Source: JBFWYO01 sp050186335 (GTDB lineage Bacteria; Pseudomonadota; Alphaproteobacteria; Bin65). From it: 12,715 nucleotides of DNA. Position numbers and translations under genes: made by a program. The stretch spans positions 1 to 12,715 of the forward strand of contig JBFWYO010000109.1 in NCBI GenBank assembly GCA_050186335.1. Direction: 5' to 3'. Shown in pieces: positions 1-6,572 of the stretch (position 1 is its first letter; each line of letters starts with the position of its first letter). The notes under the pieces were generated by a model. It ran no database searches and had not been told where the DNA came from. It was given only the letters and a program-made list of their open reading frames with translations.

Positions 1-947
1 TCCCCGACGTGATCGAGACGCGCATGATGGAGCTGTTCGACACGCGCCTCAACCGCGACGACAAGCCGATGACCCAGGCCGAACTGATCCAGGCGGCCAA
101 GACCGCCGACGTCCTGGTGCCGACGGTGACCGACCGCATCGACAAGGCGGTGCTCGCCCAGGCCGGACCGAAACTGCGCCTGATCGCCTCGTTCGGCACC
201 GGCGTGGATCACATCGATCTGGCCAGCGCGCGCGACCGCGGCATCATCGTCACCAACACGCCGGGCGTGCTGACCGAGGATACCGCCGACATGACCATGG
301 CGCTGATCCTCGCCGTGGCGCGCCGGCTCGCGGAAGGCGAGCGGATCATCCGCAGCGGCAAGTGGCAGGGCTGGGCGCCGACCTTGATGTTAGGCAACCG
401 CATCTGGGGCAAGCGCATCGGCATCATCGGCATGGGCCGCATCGGCAGTGCCGTGGCGCGTCGGGCCAAGGGGTTCGGCTTGTCGGTGCATTATCACAAC
501 CGCCGTCCGGTGCCGAAGGACATCGAGAACGAGCTCGAGGCGACCTATTGGGAGAGCCTCGACCAGATGCTCGCCCATATGGATATCGTCTCGATCAACT
601 GCCCGCACACGCCGGCGACCTATCATCTCCTGTCGGCGCGGCGGCTCAAGCTGCTCAAGCCGAAGGCGATCGTCGTCAATACCTCGCGCGGCGAGGTGAT
701 CGACGAGAACGCGCTGACCCGCATGCTGGCCAATCATGAGCTGGCCGGCGCCGGCCTCGACGTCTACGAGCACGAACCGGCCGTCAACCCGAAGCTGCTG
801 GAGTTGGACAACGTGGTGCTGCTGCCGCACATGGGCTCGGCCACCACCGAAGGCCGCATCGACATGGGCGAGAAGGTCATCATCAACATCAAGACCTTCG
901 CCGACGGCCACAAGCCGCCCGACCGCGTGATCGAATCGATGTTCTGA
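1..947 (+). CDS. D-2-hydroxyacid dehydrogenase (glyoxylate reductase / D-glycerate dehydrogenase type), 5' truncated by the window
   Basis: This NAD(P)-dependent cytosolic oxidoreductase probably interconverts glyoxylate or hydroxypyruvate with glycolate or D-glycerate. The frame is open to the window edge: codons for Pro-Asp precede the GTG at 9, and family members start about a dozen residues earlier, so the true start lies outside. Counting from the GTG at 9 (312 residues), the Rossmann motif GMGRIG is at 141-146. The catalytic Arg227 (NTSRGE), Glu256 (HEP) and His274 (LPHMGS) of the D-2-hydroxyacid dehydrogenase family are all present. The strand following the Rossmann glycines ends in Asn-Arg-Arg (164-166) rather than an acidic residue, which in this family suggests NADPH preference (inference). 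The exact substrate cannot be read from the sequence. The gene ends with TGA at 945-947, directly at a GC-rich hairpin, and appears to be separate from the genes that follow. Confidence 0.92.
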   Translation, partial: PDVIETRMMELFDTRLNRDDKPMTQAELIQAAKTADVLVPTVTDRIDKAVLAQAGPKLRLIASFGTGVDHIDLASARDRGIIVTNTPGVLTEDTADMTMALILAVARRLAEGERIIRSGKWQGWAPTLMLGNRIWGKRIGIIGMGRIGSAVARRAKGFGLSVHYHNRRPVPKDIENELEATYWESLDQMLAHMDIVSINCPHTPATYHLLSARRLKLLKPKAIVVNTSRGEVIDENALTRMLANHELAGAGLDVYEHEPAVNPKLLELDNVVLLPHMGSATTEGRIDMGEKVIINIKTFADGHKPPDRVIESMF

Positions 948-970
948 ACCGGCGGCGCGCCCGGCCGGTT
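947..970 (+). terminator. Hairpin at the stop of the dehydrogenase gene, possible terminator without U-tract
   Basis: AACCGGC (947-953) pairs perfectly with GCCGGTT (964-970) around a 10-base loop. The stem can be extended by two G-C pairs if G963 is bulged. It starts on the last base of the stop codon. The following bases (GCATGACC) contain no run of T, so it is not a textbook intrinsic terminator. It could still stabilise the 3' end of the message or work with Rho. Confidence 0.4.
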
Positions 971-1034
971 GCATGACCGAGACGGCGAACGCGCGGCGGC
1001 GGTCGGCGCCCTTCCGGGCCGCTTGGCGCGTGTG

Positions 1035-1062
1035 TTAACGTCCGGGCCGACCGCGATAAATT
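1035..1062 (+). promoter_or_regulatory. Weak sigma70-like promoter candidate for the FHA trio
   Basis: TTAACG (1035-1040), a 16-base spacer and TAAATT (1057-1062) each match four of six consensus positions. Transcription would begin around 1069, only about nine bases before the ATG at 1078, so the leader would be nearly absent. That start has no clear Shine-Dalgarno sequence either. The true promoter may lie elsewhere in the 130-bp gap. Confidence 0.25.
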
Positions 1063-1077
1063 TCGATCGGCGAAGCA

Positions 1078-1290
1078 ATGTTGCCACCAGTTTTCAGCAC
1101 CTGGGTCATCGTCGCCAGCGTTCTCGGCTATGCCGTCTGGTGCGCGCTCATGATCTTCCCGCTCTGGCGCGTGTTCGCGCGCGCGCGCCTGGCGCCGGCC
1201 CTGTCGCTGCTGTTCGCGATACCGATCGCCGGGCCGCTGGCCGTGCTGCTGTTGCTGGCGTTCCTGCGCTGGCCGTTGTTGCAGCGGTGA
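1078..1290 (+). CDS. Small two-helix membrane protein (70 aa), related to the N-terminus of the larger FHA protein downstream
   Basis: I do not recognise a named family. The protein is almost entirely hydrophobic: one helix at about residues 8-28, a short basic turn (WRVFARAR, 30-37), and a second helix at about 40-63, ending in QR. Residues 28-62 align without gaps to residues 34-68 of the 498-aa FHA protein two genes downstream, with 13 of 35 identical by eye. The shared pattern is P-x-W-R-x-F-A-[RK]-A, later L, P, G and LLA. It therefore looks like a stand-alone copy of that membrane module. Upstream there is no obvious Shine-Dalgarno sequence. The stop codon lies in the first unit of a 14-bp tandem repeat that fills the gap to the next gene. 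Position and homology suggest that it works with the two FHA proteins. It could also be an inert paralogue. Confidence 0.65.
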   Translation: MLPPVFSTWVIVASVLGYAVWCALMIFPLWRVFARARLAPALSLLFAIPIAGPLAVLLLLAFLRWPLLQR

Positions 1291-1336
1291 TCGGGCAGCG
1301 GTGATGGGGCGACAATGAGCAGGCACAGTTGAGCAG
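1281..1336 (+). repeat. Four degenerate 14-bp tandem units filling the gap before the first FHA gene
   Basis: Units start at 1281, 1295, 1309 and 1323. Units 1 and 2 are GCAGCGGTGATCGG and GCAGCGGTGATGGG (13 of 14 identical). Units 3 and 4 are GCGACAATGAGCAG and GCACAGTTGAGCAG. All four begin with GC and carry TGA at positions 8-10. The first TGA is the stop of the 70-aa gene. Because 14 is not a multiple of three, later TGAs fall in the other frames. The function is unknown: it could be slippage or an operator-like array. Confidence 0.6.
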
Positions 1337-1348
1337 GTTGGCGCGCGC

Positions 1349-2095
1349 ATGACTCCGATGTTGAGCGACAAGTTGGTGCTCGAAATCGGCCTTTGGGTGC
1401 TGCGTGCGGCCTATTGCGGCGTCGGTATCTGGCTGTCGATGCTGGTGATGCGTAAGGCTGGGCTCCACTGGGCCTGGGGCGTCGGAGCCTGGGCGCCGGG
1501 CCTGCTGACGCTGATTCCGACGCTCGAATTTCTGGGCGTGTTGGCGGCGCCGATCACGCTTGTCCTGGTTTGGCTGTTCGCGTTCGCCGAGTGGCCTTCG
1601 CTGATCGACACCGCGCATATCGGGCGGCGCGCGCGATCCGCGGCGCTGCCGGCGGATGTCGATGCGCGCGCACCGGCGCCGCGCGCCCGGCCCGAGACGC
1701 ATCGGCTTGGCGCGGAAGAGCATACCCAGCGCGGGGGCGCCGCCGCGCGCCGCGCGGCCAAGCCGGAGCCGGCCTGTTGGCTGCTCTCGGGCTTCGACGA
1801 AATGGGCCGCACCGTGCGCCTGGAAATCGGCGACGCGCTGCTGGCCGCCAACGCGGACGGTTTGATCGTCGGCCGGCATCCGCAAATGGCCCAGCTCGTG
1901 ATCAACGACGACAGCGTATCGCGCCGCCATGCGCGGCTGCGCGTGAAGGGCCAGCGCCTGGCGATCGAGGATCTCGGTTCTTCGAACGGCACCAAGGTCG
2001 ATGGCGAGCGCTTGCAGCCGAACCGGCTGTTCGGCCTCGAGCGCGGCATGGTGGTCGAATTCGGCGCGGTGCGCCTGACCCTGTCGCGCAACTGA
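1349..2095 (+). CDS. Membrane-anchored FHA-domain protein (248 aa)
   Basis: The N-terminal part (about residues 10-82) is hydrophobic and can form two to three membrane helices, with an RKAG turn at 35-38. A charged Ala/Arg/Pro-rich linker follows (about 90-145). The C-terminal part (about 150-246) is a forkhead-associated domain, which binds phosphothreonine peptides. The FHA signature residues are all present: Gly-Arg in GRHP (Arg176), Ser191 and His194 in SRRH, and Asn213 in SSNGT. Phosphopeptide binding is therefore plausible. A cytoplasmic FHA domain is expected if it is to read Ser/Thr kinase signals, but the topology is inferred. The start codon is not firmly fixed: only a weak AGG lies 11 bases upstream, and the ATG at 1358 is an alternative. 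The gene lies between two related genes on the same strand. No kinase or phosphatase is encoded in the window. Confidence 0.85.
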   Translation: MTPMLSDKLVLEIGLWVLRAAYCGVGIWLSMLVMRKAGLHWAWGVGAWAPGLLTLIPTLEFLGVLAAPITLVLVWLFAFAEWPSLIDTAHIGRRARSAALPADVDARAPAPRARPETHRLGAEEHTQRGGAAARRAAKPEPACWLLSGFDEMGRTVRLEIGDALLAANADGLIVGRHPQMAQLVINDDSVSRRHARLRVKGQRLAIEDLGSSNGTKVDGERLQPNRLFGLERGMVVEFGAVRLTLSRN

Positions 2096-2154
2096 TCGGC
2101 CCGGCCGCCGACGCTATTGACGCCTCCGCCGCCCGCCTGCGACTGTTTGCGGCC

Positions 2155-2160
2155 GAGAGG
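2155..2160 (+). promoter_or_regulatory. Shine-Dalgarno GAGAGG that sets the start of the second FHA gene
   Basis: GAGAGG ends five bases before the ATG at 2166. A GTG at 2160 overlaps the motif itself, so 2166 is the better start. Confidence 0.6.
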
Positions 2161-2165
2161 TGCGC

Positions 2166-3662
2166 ATGAACCAATTGATGACGATGCCCGCGTTCGCCGA
2201 CCTGCCGTTGTGGGTAGTGCCGGCGGCGCTCGTGCATCTCGTCGGTTTCGTGGTGCTGCTGCTGCCGACCTGGCGCGCCTTCGCCAAGGCCGGCGTGCCG
2301 GGCGTTGCCGCGCTGATGCTGATCGTGCCGGTGCTCGGCTGGATCGGCGTTGCGGTGCTGCTGGCCACCGGCATCCTGCGCAAGGCCGGCTGGCCGGCGG
2401 TGCTTGCGGTGCTTGCGCTGGTTCCGCTGGTCAACATTGTGTTCATGTATCTGCTGGCTTGGGCGGCGTGGGGCGACGTGCCGCAGCTGCCGGTGGCGCG
2501 CGCCGGGCCGCCGCGCATGCGGCCGGGGCGCCAGGCGTCGCGCCAGCCGCCCGAAATCGTCGTCGATACGATCGTCGCGCAGCAGGTCGACTCGCCGTCG
2601 GGCCGACCCGCGCCGACGCGAGATATCGCCGCGCCGAGTCCGGCGACGCCGCCCGCGCAATCTGCACCCGCCGTACCGGTGCCAACGCCCGGGCCGCCCG
2701 CGCCGGATGCACCGACCCAAATGCCACGGCGTGCGCGCGACGCGGCCGAGTCGGCGGATCGCATTGCCGCACCGGCGTCGCTCGATGTCGTGGCGGCGCC
2801 GGTCGTCGCCGCGCCCGACGATACCTTCCCGCGCACCGCACCCGCGTCGGAGGTCCGGCCGAGCGTCGCATCGAACGATACGAAGCCGCCCGATACGAAG
2901 CCGCCCGGTACGAAGCCGCAGGTCGCGGCGCCGGAATCGACGGCGTCCCTCGTGTTCACCAGCCCGCCCGTCAGCGACGCGCCGCCGGCGATTCCGGGCG
3001 CCGAGGTGAACACCGATCCGCCGCAAGTGCCGCCGCGCGCCGCCAACGATCCGGCGCCGCGCCCGCAACGGCCGCGGCCCACGCAGGAACCCGGACCGAT
3101 GCCGCCCAACCCGCGCGGCGCCGACCGAGCGCCCGAGGCGGCTAAGCCGGTTCCCAGCCCGACCGCGAAGTCGGTCGCACCGGTCGATCCGGTCGCACCG
3201 GTCGCGCCGAAACCGCAGGTCGAGCAGGTCGTGCCGATGCAGCGGACGCCGGGCCCGTCGATCGCCGCCAAGGCGCGCATGGAGCAGCCGCCGACGGTGA
3301 TCAATATCGGCCGTGGCCGGACGCCCGAACCGACCGAGCGCGAGTGGAAATTCTCGGGCAGCACCGAAGCGCAGGGCAATTTCCAGATACTGCTGCAGGA
3401 AAAATCGGTGCGCGAGGCGCCGGATGGCATCGTGCTCGGTCGCAGCGGCGACCGCGCTGCGATGGTGGTGCGCGACGATTCGGTTTCGCGCGCGCATATC
3501 CGCTTCATCTGGCGGCGCGGCGCCGTCCATGTCGAGGATCTCGAGTCGCTCAACGGCACCTATGTCGACGGGCAACGGCTGCTGCCCGGCACCTCGGCCG
3601 AACTGCTCGACGAGACGGAACTCGAAGTCGGCAAGATCAAGCTGCTCGTGCGGCGGGCTTAA
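2166..3662 (+). CDS. Membrane-anchored FHA-domain protein with long Pro/Ala-rich linker (498 aa)
   Basis: Three regions can be seen. Residues 15-102 are a membrane module of about three helices with two similar turns, FAKAGVP (39-45) and RKAGWP (72-77), each followed by a hydrophobic stretch containing LxPL or IVPVL. This paired KAG-P pattern recalls the DUF5684-type membrane repeat (my inference). Residues 105-380 are a low-complexity linker rich in Pro, Ala and Arg, probably disordered. It includes a DTKPP repeat and a VAPVDPVAP repeat. Residues 410-495 form an FHA domain with the conserved Arg426 (GRS), Ser441 and His444 (SRAH) and Asn463 (LNGT). The likely role is to present a phosphothreonine-binding head far from the membrane. 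The partner is unknown. The start at 2166 follows GAGAGG. The GC-rich linker leaves several antisense frames open, but none of them resembles a protein family. Confidence 0.85.
   Translation: MNQLMTMPAFADLPLWVVPAALVHLVGFVVLLLPTWRAFAKAGVPGVAALMLIVPVLGWIGVAVLLATGILRKAGWPAVLAVLALVPLVNIVFMYLLAWAAWGDVPQLPVARAGPPRMRPGRQASRQPPEIVVDTIVAQQVDSPSGRPAPTRDIAAPSPATPPAQSAPAVPVPTPGPPAPDAPTQMPRRARDAAESADRIAAPASLDVVAAPVVAAPDDTFPRTAPASEVRPSVASNDTKPPDTKPPGTKPQVAAPESTASLVFTSPPVSDAPPAIPGAEVNTDPPQVPPRAANDPAPRPQRPRPTQEPGPMPPNPRGADRAPEAAKPVPSPTAKSVAPVDPVAPVAPKPQVEQVVPMQRTPGPSIAAKARMEQPPTVINIGRGRTPEPTEREWKFSGSTEAQGNFQILLQEKSVREAPDGIVLGRSGDRAAMVVRDDSVSRAHIRFIWRRGAVHVEDLESLNGTYVDGQRLLPGTSAELLDETELEVGKIKLLVRRA
2876..2920 (+). 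repeat. Three 15-bp in-frame tandem repeats in the FHA linker
   Basis: CGATACGAAGCCGCC occurs at 2876-2890 and again, identically, at 2891-2905. A third copy with two changes is at 2906-2920. The units encode a (D/G)-T-K-P-P ladder from about residue 238 of the 498-aa protein. Because 15 is a multiple of three, gain or loss of a unit would only change the linker length. Confidence 0.85.
3173..3204 (+). repeat. Short direct repeat in the FHA linker
   Basis: GGTCGCACCGGTCG occurs at 3173-3186 and 3191-3204, with a period of 18 bases, and encodes Val-Ala-Pro-Val units. Like the 15-bp array, it keeps the reading frame. Confidence 0.7.
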
Positions 3663-3725
3663 AAGGCCATTATTTCAATAACTTGATGCGTGTTTTCGGG
3701 GCTGCGGCGGGCCGCCCGGCAGGCC

Positions 3726-3753
3726 TTGCCGCACCGGCGCTTTTGCCTATACT
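3726..3753 (+). promoter_or_regulatory. argG promoter, sigma70-like
   Basis: TTGCCG (3726-3731), a 16-base spacer and TATACT (3748-3753) form a good housekeeping promoter. Transcription is predicted near 3760, giving a leader of about 33 bases before the argG ATG at 3793. GGAG at 3782-3785 is the Shine-Dalgarno sequence. An AT-rich palindrome lies about 45 bp further upstream. Confidence 0.6.
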
Positions 3754-3792
3754 GCGCGCGCTTTCAGACCCCCGACAACACGGAGCTGCTGC

Positions 3793-5019
3793 ATGGCCGC
3801 CAAATTTGCCAAGGGCGAAATCAAAAAAGTCGTGCTCGCCTATTCGGGCGGCCTCGACACCTCGGTGATTTTGCGCTGGCTGCAGGACACCTACGGCTGC
3901 GAAGTGATCACGTTTACCGCCGATCTCGGCCAGGGCGAGGAACTCGAGCCGGCGCGCAAGAAGGCCGAGATGATGGGCGTGAAGCAGATCTACATCGACG
4001 ATCTGCGCGAGGAATTCGTGCGCGATTTCGTGTTCCCGATGTTCCGCGCGAACGCGCTGTACGAAGGCGTCTATCTATTGGGTACGTCGATCGCGCGGCC
4101 GCTGATCGCCAAGCGGCAGATCGAAATCGCCGTCGAAACCGGCGCCGATGCGGTGTCCCACGGCGCCACCGGCAAGGGCAACGATCAGGTGCGCTTCGAG
4201 CTCGGCTATTACGCGCTGAAGCCGGATATCAAGATCATCGCGCCGTGGCGCGAATGGGATCTCAGCTCGCGCACCACGCTCATCGAGTATGCCGAGAAGC
4301 ATCAGATACCGATCGCCAAGGACAAGCGCGGCGAGCCGCCGTACTCGACCGACGCCAACCTGCTGCACATTTCCTACGAAGGTAAGGCGCTGGAAGATCC
4401 GTGGGTCGAGCCGGACGAGGACATGTATACCCGTTCGGTGGCGCCGCAGGCGGCGCCCGACAAGCCGACCTTTGTCGAGATCGAGTTCGACAAGGGCGAT
4501 GCGGTCGCGGTCGACGGTGTGCGGCTATCGCCGGCGAAACTGCTGCAGCGGCTGAACGAGCTTGGCGGCGCCAACGGCGTCGGCCGGCTCGATCTGGTCG
4601 AGAACCGCTTCGTCGGCATGAAGTCGCGCGGCGTCTACGAAACGCCGGGCGGCAGCGTGCTGATCATCGCGCACCGCGCGATCGAAAGCCTGTGCCTGGA
4701 TCGGGGCGCCGCGCACCTTAAAGACGAATTCATGCCGCGCTATGCGGAGCTGATCTACAACGGCTTCTGGTTTTCGCCGGAACGTCTGATGCTGCAGGCG
4801 ATGATCGACGAAACCCAGCGCCACGTCGCCGGCACCGTGCGGGTCAAGCTCTACAAGGGCACGGCTTCGGTGGTCGGCCGCAAATCGCCGAAGAGTCTTT
4901 ACAATCAATCGTATGTCACGTTCGAACAGGACAGCGTCTACAACCAGTTCGACGCCGAAGGTTTCATCAAGCTGAATGCGCTGCGGCTGCGTTTGCTCAA
5001 GATGGGCCGCGGGCAATAG
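3793..5019 (+). CDS. argG: Argininosuccinate synthase
   Basis: This cytosolic enzyme joins citrulline and aspartate, using ATP, to form argininosuccinate, the penultimate step of arginine synthesis. The 408-residue length fits the family. The N-terminal PP-loop ATP site SGGLDTS is at 18-24, followed by TADLGQGEE (42-50). The conserved block HGATGKGNDQVRFE is at 123-136, and the PWREW segment follows at 151-155. Downstream motifs (STDANLLHIS, SPKSLYNQSY) are also intact. The ATG at 3793 is supported by GGAG seven bases upstream and by the usual N-terminus preceding KKVVLAYSGG. The gene has its own promoter in a 130-bp gap, and argH is not adjacent, so it is probably transcribed alone. Nothing suggests damage or recent transfer. 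Confidence 0.98.
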   Translation: MAAKFAKGEIKKVVLAYSGGLDTSVILRWLQDTYGCEVITFTADLGQGEELEPARKKAEMMGVKQIYIDDLREEFVRDFVFPMFRANALYEGVYLLGTSIARPLIAKRQIEIAVETGADAVSHGATGKGNDQVRFELGYYALKPDIKIIAPWREWDLSSRTTLIEYAEKHQIPIAKDKRGEPPYSTDANLLHISYEGKALEDPWVEPDEDMYTRSVAPQAAPDKPTFVEIEFDKGDAVAVDGVRLSPAKLLQRLNELGGANGVGRLDLVENRFVGMKSRGVYETPGGSVLIIAHRAIESLCLDRGAAHLKDEFMPRYAELIYNGFWFSPERLMLQAMIDETQRHVAGTVRVKLYKGTASVVGRKSPKSLYNQSYVTFEQDSVYNQFDAEGFIKLNALRLRLLKMGRGQ

Positions 5020-5111
5020 CGAATAGTCTGCGTACGGCGCCTTTCGTTTCGGCATAACGCGTCGCAACTTCGCCGCAATACGACCCGCTGTTCGTCCCAT
5101 TTCGATCCCAT

Positions 5112-5133
5112 CGCCGCCACGCCGCGGCGGTTT
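5112..5133 (+). terminator. Possible argG terminator hairpin
   Basis: CGCCGC (5112-5117) pairs with GCGGCG (5124-5129) around a six-base loop, followed by G and TTT. The T-run is short. It lies in the 179-bp gap between argG and creD, which otherwise shows only a small GCTGC/GCAGC inverted repeat. Confidence 0.3.
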
Positions 5134-5198
5134 GCTGCATCTCGTCAGCAGCATCGGCCCGCGCCGCAACAGGCCGGGCCCACTCGAAGGGGATTGCA

Positions 5199-6551
5199 AT
5201 GCAAGCGTCGGTCGTGCCGGAACCCGCCCGTGCCAAGGGCTTGCCGGTCTATTTCAAGCTGCTCATTCTCGTCGTCATCGTGGCCTTGCTCGGCATTCCG
5301 CTGATCGTCGTCTCGGGCCTGATCGGCGAACGCAAGCAGCGGCAAGCCGAGGTCGCCCGCCAGGTCTATATGGCCTGGGGCGAGCAGCAGACGATCGCCG
5401 CGGCGCCGGTCCTGGTCGTCCCATACACCTATCAGAGCGCAACCGGGCCGCGTGCCGGCGTGCTGCATCACCTGGCGGCGCGAATCGACACCAAGATCGC
5501 GCTCGATCCCGAGATCCGCCGCATCGGCATCTTCTCGGTGCCGGTCTATCGCGCGCGCGTCGAAACGACGGGCGAATTCCCGCCCGTCGACGTGCGCCGG
5601 CTGGGGCTCGAGGCGGCGCAGATCCATTGGGATCGCGCCGTCATGGCGCTCGATGTTTCGCATGTCGACCGGCTGACCGAGGAGCCGACGGTTGCGACCG
5701 CGGGCGCCACCTTTGCGTTCGCGCCGACGCGCGATGCATCGGTCGCATCGGCCGGGCTGGCGGCGCAGACACCGCTGCCGGCCGCGGGGATCGCATCCGA
5801 GGGGTTGAAGTTCGCGCTGAAATTCTCGATCAAGGGCAGCCGCGCCGTGACGCTGCTGCCGCTGGCGCGCGCCGCCGCCTATTCGGTGACCAGCACGTGG
5901 CCGCATCCCGGCTTCGCCGGCAAGTACCTGCCCGATACGCGCAATATCTCCGCCGCCGGCTTCACCGCGAACTGGCAACTGCCGCAATGGCGTGCCGGCT
6001 TTCAACAGTCGGTCGCGTTCGCCGACGACGCGGGTTCGAGCGCGGCCTACCGCCAGGCTGCGGGCGATGCGGTGATCGTGCGCCTGATGCTGCCGGCCGA
6101 TCACTACGCGCAGATCGAACGCGCGGTCAAATACGGCATGATGTTCGTCGTGATCCTGATCGCGACCGTGTTCCTGATCGACGTCGCCAGTCACGGACGG
6201 CTGCACGTGGTGCAGTACGGCCTGGTCGGGTCGGCGCTGTGCCTGTTCTTCCTGCTGCTGCTGGCGCTCGCCGAAGTGATGCTGTTCCCGCTCGCCTATG
6301 CCCTGGCCAGCTTCATGTCGGCGCTGCTCATCGTGGTCTATCTGGCCAAATCGCTCGGCAGTTGGGCGCGCGCCGGGGCGGTCGGCGCGGTGCTTGGCGG
6401 CGTCTACGGGTTCCTCTATGTGGTCCTGCAACTGGAGGATTTCGCCCTGCTGATCGGCGCGCTCAGCCTGTTCCTGGTGCTCGCCGTCGTGATGTTCGCC
6501 ACCCGCAATCTCGATTGGTCGACGCTGCGGCCGAAGCCGGCGCCGGGCTAA
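5199..6551 (+). CDS. creD: CreD-family inner membrane protein
   Basis: CreD (PF06123) is a cell-envelope integrity protein of the inner membrane. Its biochemical activity is not established; in enterics it is controlled by the CreBC two-component system and affects colicin and beta-lactam responses. The 450 residues match the E. coli length. Residues 19-41 form an N-terminal helix, followed by the conserved R...EVAR...WG..QT...PVLVVPY region (46-76). A large periplasmic domain reaches to about 310. A C-terminal bundle of about five to six helices follows (313-435). Family hallmarks there are VQYGLVGSAL (338-347), LALAEV (355-360) and LQLEDFALL (410-418), and the protein ends TRNLDW. The ATG at 5199 has AAGGGGA five bases upstream (5187-5193). 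No creB or creC is in the window, so CreBC control is not implied. Confidence 0.93.
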   Translation: MQASVVPEPARAKGLPVYFKLLILVVIVALLGIPLIVVSGLIGERKQRQAEVARQVYMAWGEQQTIAAAPVLVVPYTYQSATGPRAGVLHHLAARIDTKIALDPEIRRIGIFSVPVYRARVETTGEFPPVDVRRLGLEAAQIHWDRAVMALDVSHVDRLTEEPTVATAGATFAFAPTRDASVASAGLAAQTPLPAAGIASEGLKFALKFSIKGSRAVTLLPLARAAAYSVTSTWPHPGFAGKYLPDTRNISAAGFTANWQLPQWRAGFQQSVAFADDAGSSAAYRQAAGDAVIVRLMLPADHYAQIERAVKYGMMFVVILIATVFLIDVASHGRLHVVQYGLVGSALCLFFLLLLALAEVMLFPLAYALASFMSALLIVVYLAKSLGSWARAGAVGAVLGGVYGFLYVVLQLEDFALLIGALSLFLVLAVVMFATRNLDWSTLRPKPAPG

Positions 6552-6572
6552 GCCGCGCGCCGTTCGCCCGCG

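Noticed and set aside
1160..1190. Alternating GCGCGC tract in the 70-aa gene
   Set aside because: It is short, encodes Phe-Ala-Arg-Ala-Arg in frame and is expected at this base composition; not a separate element.
1902..3575. Long minus-strand open frames (557 and 481 codons) opposite the FHA genes
   Set aside because: They are low-complexity Arg/Gly/Ala translations produced by high GC content. They overlap a frame with clear FHA motifs and resemble no family.
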